Source of the DNA: an uncultured Desulfobacter sp.
GTDB lineage: Bacteria > Desulfobacterota > Desulfobacteria > Desulfobacterales > Desulfobacteraceae
Direction of reading: 5' to 3'
Length of the DNA stretch: 64,000 bases
Assembly: GCF_963666145.1 (NCBI RefSeq)
Contig: NZ_OY762614.1
Coordinates: 5,260,501 to 5,324,500 of the forward strand
The position numbers and the translations under genes were made by a program. Each line of letters opens with the position of its first letter. The stretch's first letter is position 1. Positions 36,257 to 44,255 of this stretch are shown one piece after another. The notes beneath the pieces are model-generated. The model did not search any database and was not told the DNA's origin. It worked only from the letters and a program-made list of their open reading frames with translations.

Positions 36257-38776
36257 TTAATCCAGAACCTTGCGAATGGTCTGTGCCATTTCCAGGGTTG
36301 TCACAGGCTTCATAATGACAGCAGCGATGTCAACGCTGTCAGCATCGGAATTTTGCCGATTCGTATGTCCGGTGCAGATGATAACCGGAATGTCCGGGCG
36401 GATGTTTTTTATTGCGTTACAAAGTTCAATGCCGTTGAGCCGGGGCATGGTCATATCCGTGATGATCAGATCAAATTTGGAAGGGTGACCCTTGAAGGTA
36501 TCCAGGGCCTTTTCAGAATCCTGATGTGCTTCTACCGCGTACCCCAGGTTCATCAGCATATCCCCCATTAAATCGGTCAGCTCTTTTTCGTCATCCACCA
36601 GAAGAATAGTTTCTGAGCCGCCGGGTATGGACTCTGTATCCGCAGGCCCTTCCTTTGCCGGGGGCGTGGAGCTTGCCGGCAATAAAACCGTGAACACAGA
36701 TCCGCACCCCATTTCACTTTTAACGGATATGACGCCGCCATGGTTGAGAACAATACCATGGACAATGGCCAGTCCCATGCCTGATCCCTTGCCAACCTCT
36801 TTGGTGGTGAAGTAGGGATCAAATATTCTGTCCTGGATGGCCGCCTCAATGCCTGCGCCTGTGTCTTTAATGGTGAGCCGGATCGCCTCAACCCCATCCA
36901 ATGATTTTAGTGCCGGTGTTTTTAAATCGTGGGGGGGGGCCATTTCCAGGCAAATGGTCAGGGTGCCGCCGCCGGGTTCCATGGCGTGGGCTGCGTTGTT
37001 GCACAGGTTGATAATGACCTGCTGGATTTGTGTGGGATTGGCATTGATTGTTCGTTTCGGGGCATCGTTCTGGAATATAATTTCAATGGATGAGGGAAGG
37101 GATGCCCTTAAAAAACTGACCGTATCGTTCACCAGTTTGGCTAAATTAAATGGCTGGTTTCCCTGTTCTGACTGACGGCTGAAACTGAGCAGCTGCAGGA
37201 TCACTTCCTTTGCCCGGAGGCAGGCAGTCTGAATTTCATTGATGCGTGACCGGGCCGGATGCGCTTTGGGCAGATCCAGTTGTGCCAGTTGGGCATTTCC
37301 CAGGATAATGCCTAAAATGTTGTTAAAATCATGGGCAATACCCCCTGCCAGCGTGCCGATGGATTCCATTTTGCGGGACTGGGAAAGCTGGTGTTGCAGC
37401 GATTCTTTTTCTTTTTGCGCTTTTTTATGTTCGGTGATGTCGGTTGCGGAACCCACAACGGCTACGGTCCTGCCGTTTTCCAGCACAGGGTTTTCCCGGA
37501 TTTCCACCATGATTGTTTCACCGTGCGTTCCTTTCAGTTCCAGTTCATATGGGGGCTGGCGTTGTCCTGTTTTGATCGCCTTCTCAGTATATTCAATGCC
37601 CTTGAGATTCATGGGATTATCCGTGACAAATTCAGTCCATCTTGTCATGGCCTCGTCGGGTTCGCAATGCAGGATTTGTCTGCACTGGGGGCTCAGATAT
37701 GTGAGTTCGTGGTCTGGTGTATGGGCGTAATACATGCTGGTACTGTTTTCCAGGATGTTTCTCAGTTTTTCTTCATTCTCCCGCAATGCCTTTTCCGTGG
37801 CGATTTTTTCCCGGGTCTCCTTGGCAAGCTTTCGATTTTTGAACACGACAATAAAGATAATGCCCACAGAGAATAAAAGAATTAAAAAGATGTATAGAAA
37901 CATATCCTTGGGGTTGACGCCGTATTCGTATTTAACGGAGAGCCATTGATTGCGGATATCACTTTTTTGTTGGGGAGACATGGCGGCAAGTGCTCTGTTT
38001 ACAATTGAGAGCAGTTCCTTGTGCCCCTTGGGGACCGCCATATACAACTGATAATTGTCATAGGGTGTTGGGGCTGCTATTTTAAGATTTGCAAGCCCGG
38101 CCTGATGAATCAGATAGGTGGCGGCTGCAAGATTTTCTATGGCGGCATCTGCCCGTGAAAAGGAGACGGCTTCAAGGCCTTGTAACGGGGATTTTACATA
38201 AAATGGTGAAAATTTAATTCCGTCCTGGGAAAGCCACTCCTGTGTTAGGGTCTGGGGGACCACGGCCAATGTTTTCCCGTAAATATCTTCAATGCCGCCG
38301 ATAAAGGGGCTGTCGTCACGGGTGACAATAACCAGGGGAAAGGTCAGATAGGGCATGGAAAAATCAAGATAGGTTTCCCGCTCGGCTGTTTTCCCGATGC
38401 AGGTGATCAGGTCAATCTTCCCCTGCCGGACATGTTCCAGTACCTGGGTCCAGGCCAGGTTGGCTTGAGTTCGCAATGTAAGTCCTGATTTCGCAGCTAT
38501 CCGGGTGGTGTAATCGGCCGACAGACCTTTGGGTTTGCCTTTTTCATAATAGTGAAACGGCGGAAAGGATAAAGGACCTGCAATGGTAATTACGGGATGG
38601 TAGTTAAGCCAGGCCTTTTCCGCCCGGGTCATGGGAATGGTGTCGGCTGTAATTATTCCCGGGTTTTGGGCATGGGAATAAGCCGCATGGGTAAACAATA
38701 ATCCCATGGTGAGTGCTAAAATCAATATGCGTTTTATAAAATAATACCCCAAGTCGAGTTGGAACAAATCGTTCAT
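36257..38776 (-). CDS. Hybrid sensor histidine kinase with periplasmic SBP_bac_3 domain
   Basis: 839 aa from the ATG at 38774-38776 (MNDLFQLD); an upstream TTG is less likely. Order: signal/TM (~15-35), periplasmic solute-binding domain (~55-285, with PPFHYYEKGKPKGLSADYTT), TM (~293-312), PAS (~335-455), HisKA with phospho-acceptor H482 in GGIAHDFNN, HATPase (N-box NLCNNAAHAM, G-boxes DTGAGIE and GSGMGLAIVHG), and C-terminal receiver with Asp774 in ITDMTMP. It senses a periplasmic small molecule, perhaps an amino acid, and phosphorylates its own receiver. Divergent from the Liv transporter operon, so a regulatory link is plausible. A C9 run lies in its coding strand at 36931-36939. Confidence 0.93.
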   Translation of the reverse strand: MNDLFQLDLGYYFIKRILILALTMGLLFTHAAYSHAQNPGIITADTIPMTRAEKAWLNYHPVITIAGPLSFPPFHYYEKGKPKGLSADYTTRIAAKSGLTLRTQANLAWTQVLEHVRQGKIDLITCIGKTAERETYLDFSMPYLTFPLVIVTRDDSPFIGGIEDIYGKTLAVVPQTLTQEWLSQDGIKFSPFYVKSPLQGLEAVSFSRADAAIENLAAATYLIHQAGLANLKIAAPTPYDNYQLYMAVPKGHKELLSIVNRALAAMSPQQKSDIRNQWLSVKYEYGVNPKDMFLYIFLILLFSVGIIFIVVFKNRKLAKETREKIATEKALRENEEKLRNILENSTSMYYAHTPDHELTYLSPQCRQILHCEPDEAMTRWTEFVTDNPMNLKGIEYTEKAIKTGQRQPPYELELKGTHGETIMVEIRENPVLENGRTVAVVGSATDITEHKKAQKEKESLQHQLSQSRKMESIGTLAGGIAHDFNNILGIILGNAQLAQLDLPKAHPARSRINEIQTACLRAKEVILQLLSFSRQSEQGNQPFNLAKLVNDTVSFLRASLPSSIEIIFQNDAPKRTINANPTQIQQVIINLCNNAAHAMEPGGGTLTICLEMAPPHDLKTPALKSLDGVEAIRLTIKDTGAGIEAAIQDRIFDPYFTTKEVGKGSGMGLAIVHGIVLNHGGVISVKSEMGCGSVFTVLLPASSTPPAKEGPADTESIPGGSETILLVDDEKELTDLMGDMLMNLGYAVEAHQDSEKALDTFKGHPSKFDLIITDMTMPRLNGIELCNAIKNIRPDIPVIICTGHTNRQNSDADSVDIAAVIMKPVTTLEMAQTIRKVLD
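36931..36939. repeat. G9/C9 homopolymer inside the hybrid kinase gene
   Basis: Nine G on plus (C9 in the coding strand), in frame, encoding part of MAPPHD between the HATPase N-box and G-boxes. A slippage-prone tract. The frame is intact here. Confidence 0.88.
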
Positions 38777-38901
38777 ATAAATTGGTATCTGTCTTTTTAA
38801 AAGGCAATCGTCAATTGTTTTCAAGTGGCATCAATATTTATATAGACCGAAAGGAGTCGTCAAACAACTTATTATTTTTTAATGCCTGCAAGTCTGCAAA
38901 C

Positions 38902-38929
38902 TTGAACACTCGAAAAATTTTTATACAAT
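38902..38929 (+). promoter_or_regulatory. Sigma70-type promoter candidate for the Liv operon
   Basis: TTGAAC (38902-38907), 16-nt spacer, TACAAT (38924-38929). It predicts a leader of about 170 nt carrying the palindrome at 39050-39065. Inferred from sequence only. Confidence 0.45.
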
Positions 38930-39049
38930 ATAGTACTTTACTTCGCTTTTTTATTTTCTTATACATTAATTTGATTGTTAAAAGGTCTATTTATCTTTTT
39001 TAAGAATATCGGCAGCAACGGTGCATGCCGGATATGTTTACCGGTGTAA

Positions 39050-39065
39050 TACGGTATTTACCGTA
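39050..39065. promoter_or_regulatory. Perfect palindrome, possible operator
   Basis: TACGGTA-TT-TACCGTA, two 7-bp arms, about 43 bp upstream of the binding-protein start. Too tight a loop for a strong RNA hairpin, so a dimeric regulator site is the simpler reading. No regulator identified. Confidence 0.35.
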
Positions 39066-39107
39066 ATAGATCATAGAAGGTTAACAACTAAAGAGCAGGA
39101 GGGAACA

Positions 39108-40283
39108 TTGAAAAAAATTATTTGTTGTCTGGCGGCCGTTATTGCAATCACCATGGTTTTTTCTTCGTCTGCGTTTTGCAAAAGAGAGACGGTCATTAAA
39201 ATCGGCATCAATGCGCCTTTGACCGGTGATATCCCAAAGGTTGGAGAAGGCACAAAATATGCCGCGCAAATGTGGCTGGAAGACATTGAAAAAGCCGGCG
39301 GACTTGAAGTCGGCGGCCAGAAGTACAAGGTCGAGCTGGTGGTTGAGGATAATGAATCCAAAGCGGAATCTGCAGTAAAAGCCAACACCAAAATGATCAG
39401 CCAGGATGACGTTCTGGCCATTGTCGGCCCCCAGTCATCCAAACAGGCGGTGCCGGCCGGTGAAGTGGCCAACAAATACAAAACCGTTATGATCAGCCCC
39501 TGGTCCACCAATCCCGACACCACCATGAACCGCCCCTATGTTTTCCGCGGCTGTTTTCTGGATCCCTTCCAGGGACCTGTTGTGGCCAATTTCATCACCG
39601 ATGAGTTAGGATTTACCAAGGCCGCAGTCCTCTATGACGTGGCATCCGACTACCCCAAAGGGCTTGCCGAAGTGTTTAAAGACGCTTGGGAAAAGAAACA
39701 CGGTGAAGGCTCCGTGGTTGCCTTTGAAAGCTTTACCACCAAAGACACCGATTTTTCTTCCCAGCTGACCAAAATCATCCAGTCCGGTGCCCAGGTACTT
39801 TTTACCCCCCAGTACTACAATGAAGTGCCCCTGATTGTTAAACAAGCCCAGGAGCTTGGATGGAAAGGACCCATTGTCGGCTCTGACTCATGGGGATCTG
39901 CAGAAACTGTTGAATTGTGCGGAGAAGCCTGCTACGGACAGTTTTTCTCCTCCCATTACGCTGCTGCCGGTGCCAAGGGCGCAACCAAAGAATTCATTGA
40001 CCGCTACAATGAAAAATACGGTTATGTCCCCGATGATGTGGCGGCTTTGACCTGGGATGCCCTTCGTCTGGCCCAGCAGGCCATTCAGAATACCGGCAAA
40101 CTGACCGGCAACATTGAAAAAGATCGTGAAGCGGTTCGGGATGCCCTGGCACAGATAAAGGATTTTGCAGGTATCACCGGTAACATGACCTTTACCGAAG
40201 AGGGTGATCCGGTCAAATGTGCGGTGATCGTAAAAATCAACGATAAGGGCGAATACGAGTTCTACAAATCCGTATGCCCCTAA
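39108..40283 (+). CDS. Branched-chain amino acid ABC transporter substrate-binding protein (LivJ/LivK-like)
   Basis: 391 aa. The start is the TTG at 39108: AGGAGG lies 5-6 nt upstream and the protein then opens with a proper signal peptide (LKKIICCLAAVIAITMVF, cleavage near SSAFC). The mature protein follows the Leu/Ile/Val-binding family: TVIKIGINAPLTGDIPKVGE, then VVEDNESKAESAVKA, then AIVGPQSSKQAVPAGEVA, and QELGWKGPIVGSDSWGS. The exact ligand is unknown. Followed by a strong terminator that probably lets most transcripts stop here, giving excess binding protein over permease. Confidence 0.92.
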   Translation: MKKIICCLAAVIAITMVFSSSAFCKRETVIKIGINAPLTGDIPKVGEGTKYAAQMWLEDIEKAGGLEVGGQKYKVELVVEDNESKAESAVKANTKMISQDDVLAIVGPQSSKQAVPAGEVANKYKTVMISPWSTNPDTTMNRPYVFRGCFLDPFQGPVVANFITDELGFTKAAVLYDVASDYPKGLAEVFKDAWEKKHGEGSVVAFESFTTKDTDFSSQLTKIIQSGAQVLFTPQYYNEVPLIVKQAQELGWKGPIVGSDSWGSAETVELCGEACYGQFFSSHYAAAGAKGATKEFIDRYNEKYGYVPDDVAALTWDALRLAQQAIQNTGKLTGNIEKDREAVRDALAQIKDFAGITGNMTFTEEGDPVKCAVIVKINDKGEYEFYKSVCP

Positions 40284-40321
40284 CGAATTGATGGATCACT
40301 CTTAATACGTATTTAAATTAG

Positions 40322-40362
40322 AAAAAATAACTGCCGTACCACAACTGCGGCAGTTATTTTTT
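40322..40362 (+). terminator. Rho-independent terminator/attenuator between binding protein and permease genes
   Basis: A 15-bp perfect stem: AAAAAATAACTGCCG (40322-40336) pairs with CGGCAGTTATTTTTT (40348-40362), with an 11-nt loop and a terminal T-run. It sits after the binding-protein stop and before livH, so partial read-through is expected. Confidence 0.85.
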
Positions 40363-40418
40363 GGACCTATCTGTCTTTATTTAGCAGGAATCTAAGTTTT
40401 TTTAACAGGAACTGATGC

Positions 40419-41354
40419 ATGGAATCGTTTACTGATCTGATACAGTTTTTTATTCAGAACTTTATCAATGCACTCCAGCGAGGAAGTTTTTACGCCGTTA
40501 TCTCCATCGGGTACTCCATGGTCTACGGTGTTTTGATGCTTTTTAACTTTGCCCATGGTGATATTTTCATGGTGGGCACTTATATCGGTTTTGGTATTGC
40601 AACGCTTTTTTTAGCATTGTTTGCAGGCGTTTTGCCAGGCCCTCTCATCTTTGTGGCCACCATTGTGGTGACCATGTTTTTAGCCTCGTGGATCGGTGTG
40701 TTTGTGGAGGTGGCCGGCTACCGGCCGTTGCGCCAGGCGCCCCGGGCCTCTGCCGCCATCACGGGCCTTATGATCGGTATTATTTTTGAAACCGGTATTT
40801 TGATTCTTTTAGGTGCAAAACGCTTGAGCTTTCCACCGCTCATTGAATCGGTCTCCTACAATGTGGGCGGGGTCTATTTTACCAATATCAAGGTGATGAT
40901 CATTATTATCAGCCTGCTGCTCATGCTAGCGTTGAACGCCTTTATCCAGAAAACCAAATGGGGGATGGCCATGCGCGCCATGTCCTTTGATTTTCTTGCC
41001 GTTCCCCTCATGGGGATCTCCATCAACATCATGGCGCCTTTAACCTTTGCCATAGGTGCGGGACTGGCGGCCGTCGCCGGTATCCTCTACGGCCAGGCTT
41101 ATCCCATTCTGGACCCGTACATGGGGGTTCTCATCGGATGGAAAGCCTTTGTTGCCGCAATCCTCGGCGGGCGGGGCTCCATTAAGGGAGCCGCTTTGGC
41201 TGGCTACCTTCTCGGGTTCATTGAAATATTTGTCGCCACCATATTTCCGTCCACCCTGAGGGATCTGATTGCCTATTCCATTATCCTTTTGATCCTGACA
41301 TTCAGGCCAAGGGGCTTTTTCGGCATGGAACACAGCACTAAACTGCGGCTGTGA
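40419..41354 (+). CDS. livH: Branched-chain amino acid ABC transporter permease LivH
   Basis: 311 aa, strongly hydrophobic. Typical LivH blocks: LQRGSFYAVISIGYSMVYGV, then LMLFNFAHGDIFMVG, and AILGGRGSIKGAALAGYLLG near the C-terminus. ATG preceded by AGGAAC. First of four coupled genes (H-M-G-F), forming one half of the inner-membrane channel. Confidence 0.94.
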   Translation: MESFTDLIQFFIQNFINALQRGSFYAVISIGYSMVYGVLMLFNFAHGDIFMVGTYIGFGIATLFLALFAGVLPGPLIFVATIVVTMFLASWIGVFVEVAGYRPLRQAPRASAAITGLMIGIIFETGILILLGAKRLSFPPLIESVSYNVGGVYFTNIKVMIIIISLLLMLALNAFIQKTKWGMAMRAMSFDFLAVPLMGISINIMAPLTFAIGAGLAAVAGILYGQAYPILDPYMGVLIGWKAFVAAILGGRGSIKGAALAGYLLGFIEIFVATIFPSTLRDLIAYSIILLILTFRPRGFFGMEHSTKLRL

Positions 41355-41394
41355 TTAATTATTTCTTTACCCGTTTTCAGAAAGAAACGTTGCC

Positions 41395-42657
41395 ATGAAG
41401 ATTGTACAATCAATAAAAAAATTCCTATCGAACATACCCATGGCAGGCTGGCTTTTAGGGTTGCTGGCTGCCGTGTTGATTGAGTATTTCTGGGGATACG
41501 ACTATATTTCTTATTACCTGGGACTTCCCAAAATCCCGGTGTTGTTCGGCGCGATACTTATGCTTAAGGATCCGGTCATGATCCCCGGTGCCCTGGCCTA
41601 TGATCTGGTGGTTTATGTCCTGCCGGTCTGCATTGTCGGCAAGGCCTCAACATTTTTTACCAATCCTCTGGCCGGTGCCATGGAAAAGCTGCCGTTGTGG
41701 CTCTCCATGCTGATTCATCTGTGTTGTTTTTACGGCATCCTCTCCCTTTGGGCCGGCATCAACGACTATCGGGTGCTTGTGGTGAAGCTGACACTGATCT
41801 CCATTATTTTGACCATCAGCATCAACGTCATCAACGGGTACCAGGGTGAGTTCTCCTGTTCCCATCCGGGGTTCATGGCGGTGGGGGCCTATGTCTCCTC
41901 CGTGATCACCCTGTTTTTGTTTGCCAATGATAAGATTTTTGGAACGGCGCTCTTGCCGTCGTCCATGGGACCCTGGCTTTTCCCCGTTGCATTGATCATG
42001 GGCGGAATTGCGGCGTCCGTTGCATCGCTTCTGGTGGCCATTCCCTCATTCAGGACCCGGGGGGATTATCTGGCCATCATCTCTTTGGCCTTTATGTTCA
42101 TCGTCAAGAGTGCGGTGGAAAATCTCAATATCATCGGCGGGGCCCGGGGCATGGGCGGACAGCCTGACCTGGCCCCGCTGCATGTGATTTTTATCTGGAC
42201 CATGCTGTGCATCTGGGTGATTCATAACTTTGTCACCTCCATCATGGGAAAGGCGTTGAATGCCGTGCGCGACGATGAGGCCGCATCCGAATCCATGACC
42301 GTCAAAACCCGGAAAACCAAGATGACAGCCTTCATGTTCGGTGCGTTCTGGGCCGGCATCGCAGGCGGCCTGTTTGCCCATGTCTTGACTTACATCAATC
42401 CGGGTATGTTCAGCATCAACCGGCTGGCCGAAATCCTTGCTATGGTGTATTTCGGCGGCCTGAACTCCATTGTGGGGTCCATTGTGGGTGCCGTCTCCAT
42501 CAATATTTTGGGCGAGGCATTGCGGCCCCTGGAGCTGTTCAAGTGGATCATTATTCCGCTGATACTGATTTTTGTCATGATTTTCAGGCCATACGGATTG
42601 ATCTCATTCAAGGAGATCAACCCCAAAAAACTTTTTGCGGCCAGAAAGAATAAATAA
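41395..42657 (+). CDS. livM: Branched-chain amino acid ABC transporter permease LivM
   Basis: 420 aa, many membrane segments. LivM signatures: INVINGYQGEFSCSHPGFMA, then FRTRGDYLAIISLAFMFIVK and LNIIGGARGMGGQP. The conserved coupling segment is GKALNAVRDDEAASESM, followed by a C-terminal block GGLNSIVGSIVGAV. The N-terminus (~1-130) has extra hydrophobic segments compared with the shortest LivM proteins. Second channel subunit. Confidence 0.94.
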   Translation: MKIVQSIKKFLSNIPMAGWLLGLLAAVLIEYFWGYDYISYYLGLPKIPVLFGAILMLKDPVMIPGALAYDLVVYVLPVCIVGKASTFFTNPLAGAMEKLPLWLSMLIHLCCFYGILSLWAGINDYRVLVVKLTLISIILTISINVINGYQGEFSCSHPGFMAVGAYVSSVITLFLFANDKIFGTALLPSSMGPWLFPVALIMGGIAASVASLLVAIPSFRTRGDYLAIISLAFMFIVKSAVENLNIIGGARGMGGQPDLAPLHVIFIWTMLCIWVIHNFVTSIMGKALNAVRDDEAASESMTVKTRKTKMTAFMFGAFWAGIAGGLFAHVLTYINPGMFSINRLAEILAMVYFGGLNSIVGSIVGAVSINILGEALRPLELFKWIIIPLILIFVMIFRPYGLISFKEINPKKLFAARKNK

Positions 42658-42668
42658 GGAGCAATACC

Positions 42669-43442
42669 ATGACGCCTTTGCTTCATGTAGATAAAATGAC
42701 CCACTATTTTGGCGGGCTGCGGGCGGTCCACAACTATAATCTTTCGGTGGGCCCCAACCAGATTGTCGGCTTGATCGGCCCCAACGGAGCCGGTAAAACA
42801 ACCGTCTTCAACCTGATCACAGGGGTTTATACCCCCACCGAAGGGCGCATTACCCTTGAAAATGAAAATCTTGTGGGGCTGGAAACCAATGAGATTGCAG
42901 CCAAAGGCCTTGGCAGAACCTTTCAGAATCTGGCCCTCTGGCGGCACATGAATGTGCTGGACCATATCAAGATGGCCCACTATTCCCAGTTGACCTACGG
43001 CCTGCTTGACGCATTTTTCAATACGGGAAAATGCAGAAGGCAGGAAGCCCAAGTCGAGGAAAATGCCTACCGGCTTCTTGAGCTGTTTGATATCAAGCAG
43101 CACGCCGACCAGCTGGTCACAAGCCTTCCCTACGGCGCCCAGCGCCGGGTGGAGATGGCCCGGGCCATGGCCACCAATCCCAAGGTGCTGTTTCTGGATG
43201 AGCCCACCGCAGGCATGACCCCTGACGAACTGATCCAGATGATCAAAATTATTCGCCAGGTGCACCGGGATTTCGGGGTGGCGATTTTCCTGATTGAACA
43301 CCGCATGAAATTTGTGATGGAGCTTTGCCAGCATATCCAGACCCTGGTGTTCGGCGAAGTGATTGCCCAGGGGCCTCCCGAAGAGATCCAGAACAACCCC
43401 CTGGTGATTGAAGCCTATCTGGGCAAGGAGGATTTGACCTGA
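42669..43442 (+). CDS. livG: Branched-chain amino acid ABC transporter ATPase LivG
   Basis: 257 aa. Walker A GPNGAGKTT, Q-loop FQNLALW, an LSGGQ-equivalent that is degenerate (LPYGAQRRVEMARAM, as usual for LivG), Walker B VLFLDEPTAGM and switch His in LIEHRM. AAGGAG before the ATG. Its stop TGA overlaps the livF ATG by one base. Energises LivHM together with LivF. Confidence 0.95.
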   Translation: MTPLLHVDKMTHYFGGLRAVHNYNLSVGPNQIVGLIGPNGAGKTTVFNLITGVYTPTEGRITLENENLVGLETNEIAAKGLGRTFQNLALWRHMNVLDHIKMAHYSQLTYGLLDAFFNTGKCRRQEAQVEENAYRLLELFDIKQHADQLVTSLPYGAQRRVEMARAMATNPKVLFLDEPTAGMTPDELIQMIKIIRQVHRDFGVAIFLIEHRMKFVMELCQHIQTLVFGEVIAQGPPEEIQNNPLVIEAYLGKEDLT

Positions 43443-44155
43443 TGCAGTTGAATGTAAAAAATCTTAAGGTATCCTACGGCAATATCAAGGCCCTTCACGG
43501 CTTGGATTTCAGCATTGAAGCCGGTGAAATCGTCACCATTATCGGCGCCAACGGGGCGGGAAAAAGCACCACTCTTCGGGCCATCTCCCGGATGGTGCCC
43601 AGTGAGCCGGGCTCTGTCATTGAATTTGAGGGCGAAGATGTGCTCTCCTACAATACCGACAAAGTGGTCACCCGGCTGGGCATATCCCATGTCCCCGAGG
43701 GGCGAAGAATATTCGGTAACCTTACGGTGAACGAAAACTTAACCCTGGCCTGTTTTGCCAGAAAAGATACCGAGCAAATCGCCAAGGATAAAAAGTGGGT
43801 GTTTGATCTGTTTCCCCGGCTGGAAGAGCGAAAAAATCAGCTTTCAGGAACCATGTCCGGCGGAGAGCAGCAGATGCTTGCCGTGGGCAGGGGATATTTG
43901 AGCGGCAGGAAACTGATGATCCTGGATGAGCCCTCCATGGGGCTTGCGCCGCTGCTCATGCTTGAGATGTTTGATGCCCTAAAAGAGATCAACAAGTACG
44001 GCACCACCATCCTGCTGGTGGAGCAGAACGCCCGGCTGGCCCTGAAGTTTGCCCAGAGAGGTTATGTCATTGAACATGGCAAGCTTGTGCTGGAAGGCCC
44101 GGCGGATCAGTTGCTTGATGATCCGGAAGTGAAAAAGGCCTATTTGGGTGCATAA
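43442..44155 (+). CDS. livF: Branched-chain amino acid ABC transporter ATPase LivF
   Basis: 237 aa. Walker A GANGAGKST, LivF-typical SHVPEGRRIFGNLTVNENL, signature MSGGEQQMLAVGRG, Walker B LMILDEPSMGLAP and switch region LLVEQNAR. Last gene of the operon, followed by a long inverted repeat before the convergent TPR gene. Confidence 0.95.
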   Translation: MQLNVKNLKVSYGNIKALHGLDFSIEAGEIVTIIGANGAGKSTTLRAISRMVPSEPGSVIEFEGEDVLSYNTDKVVTRLGISHVPEGRRIFGNLTVNENLTLACFARKDTEQIAKDKKWVFDLFPRLEERKNQLSGTMSGGEQQMLAVGRGYLSGRKLMILDEPSMGLAPLLMLEMFDALKEINKYGTTILLVEQNARLALKFAQRGYVIEHGKLVLEGPADQLLDDPEVKKAYLGA

Positions 44156-44159
44156 ATAG

Positions 44160-44215
44160 TGATTGGACGAAAAGTGATCCACCTGCTTTGCATCTGGCAA
44201 CTTTTCGTCCAATCA
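44160..44215. terminator. 16-bp perfect inverted repeat between convergent genes
   Basis: TGATTGGACGAAAAGT (44160-44175) pairs exactly with ACTTTTCGTCCAATCA (44200-44215), 24-nt loop. There is no T-run directly after either arm. It lies just past livF and 41 bp from the end of the convergent TPR gene, so a bidirectional terminator or 3'-end stabiliser is likely. Confidence 0.6.
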
Positions 44216-44255
44216 CAAGTTTCCGTTAAGATATTACATAAAAAATCGTGGCACT

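Larger units (their letters stand above)
38777..39107. other. Divergent intergenic region between the hybrid kinase and the Liv operon
   Basis: 331 bp, A/T-rich. Contains the Liv promoter candidate (38902-38929), a small perfect palindrome (39050-39065) and the strong AGGAGG site for the TTG start at 39108. No open frame with protein-like character. Confidence 0.6.

Noticed and set aside
42390..43334. 314-aa minus-strand frame over livM/livG
   Set aside because: Antisense to two unmistakable transporter genes.
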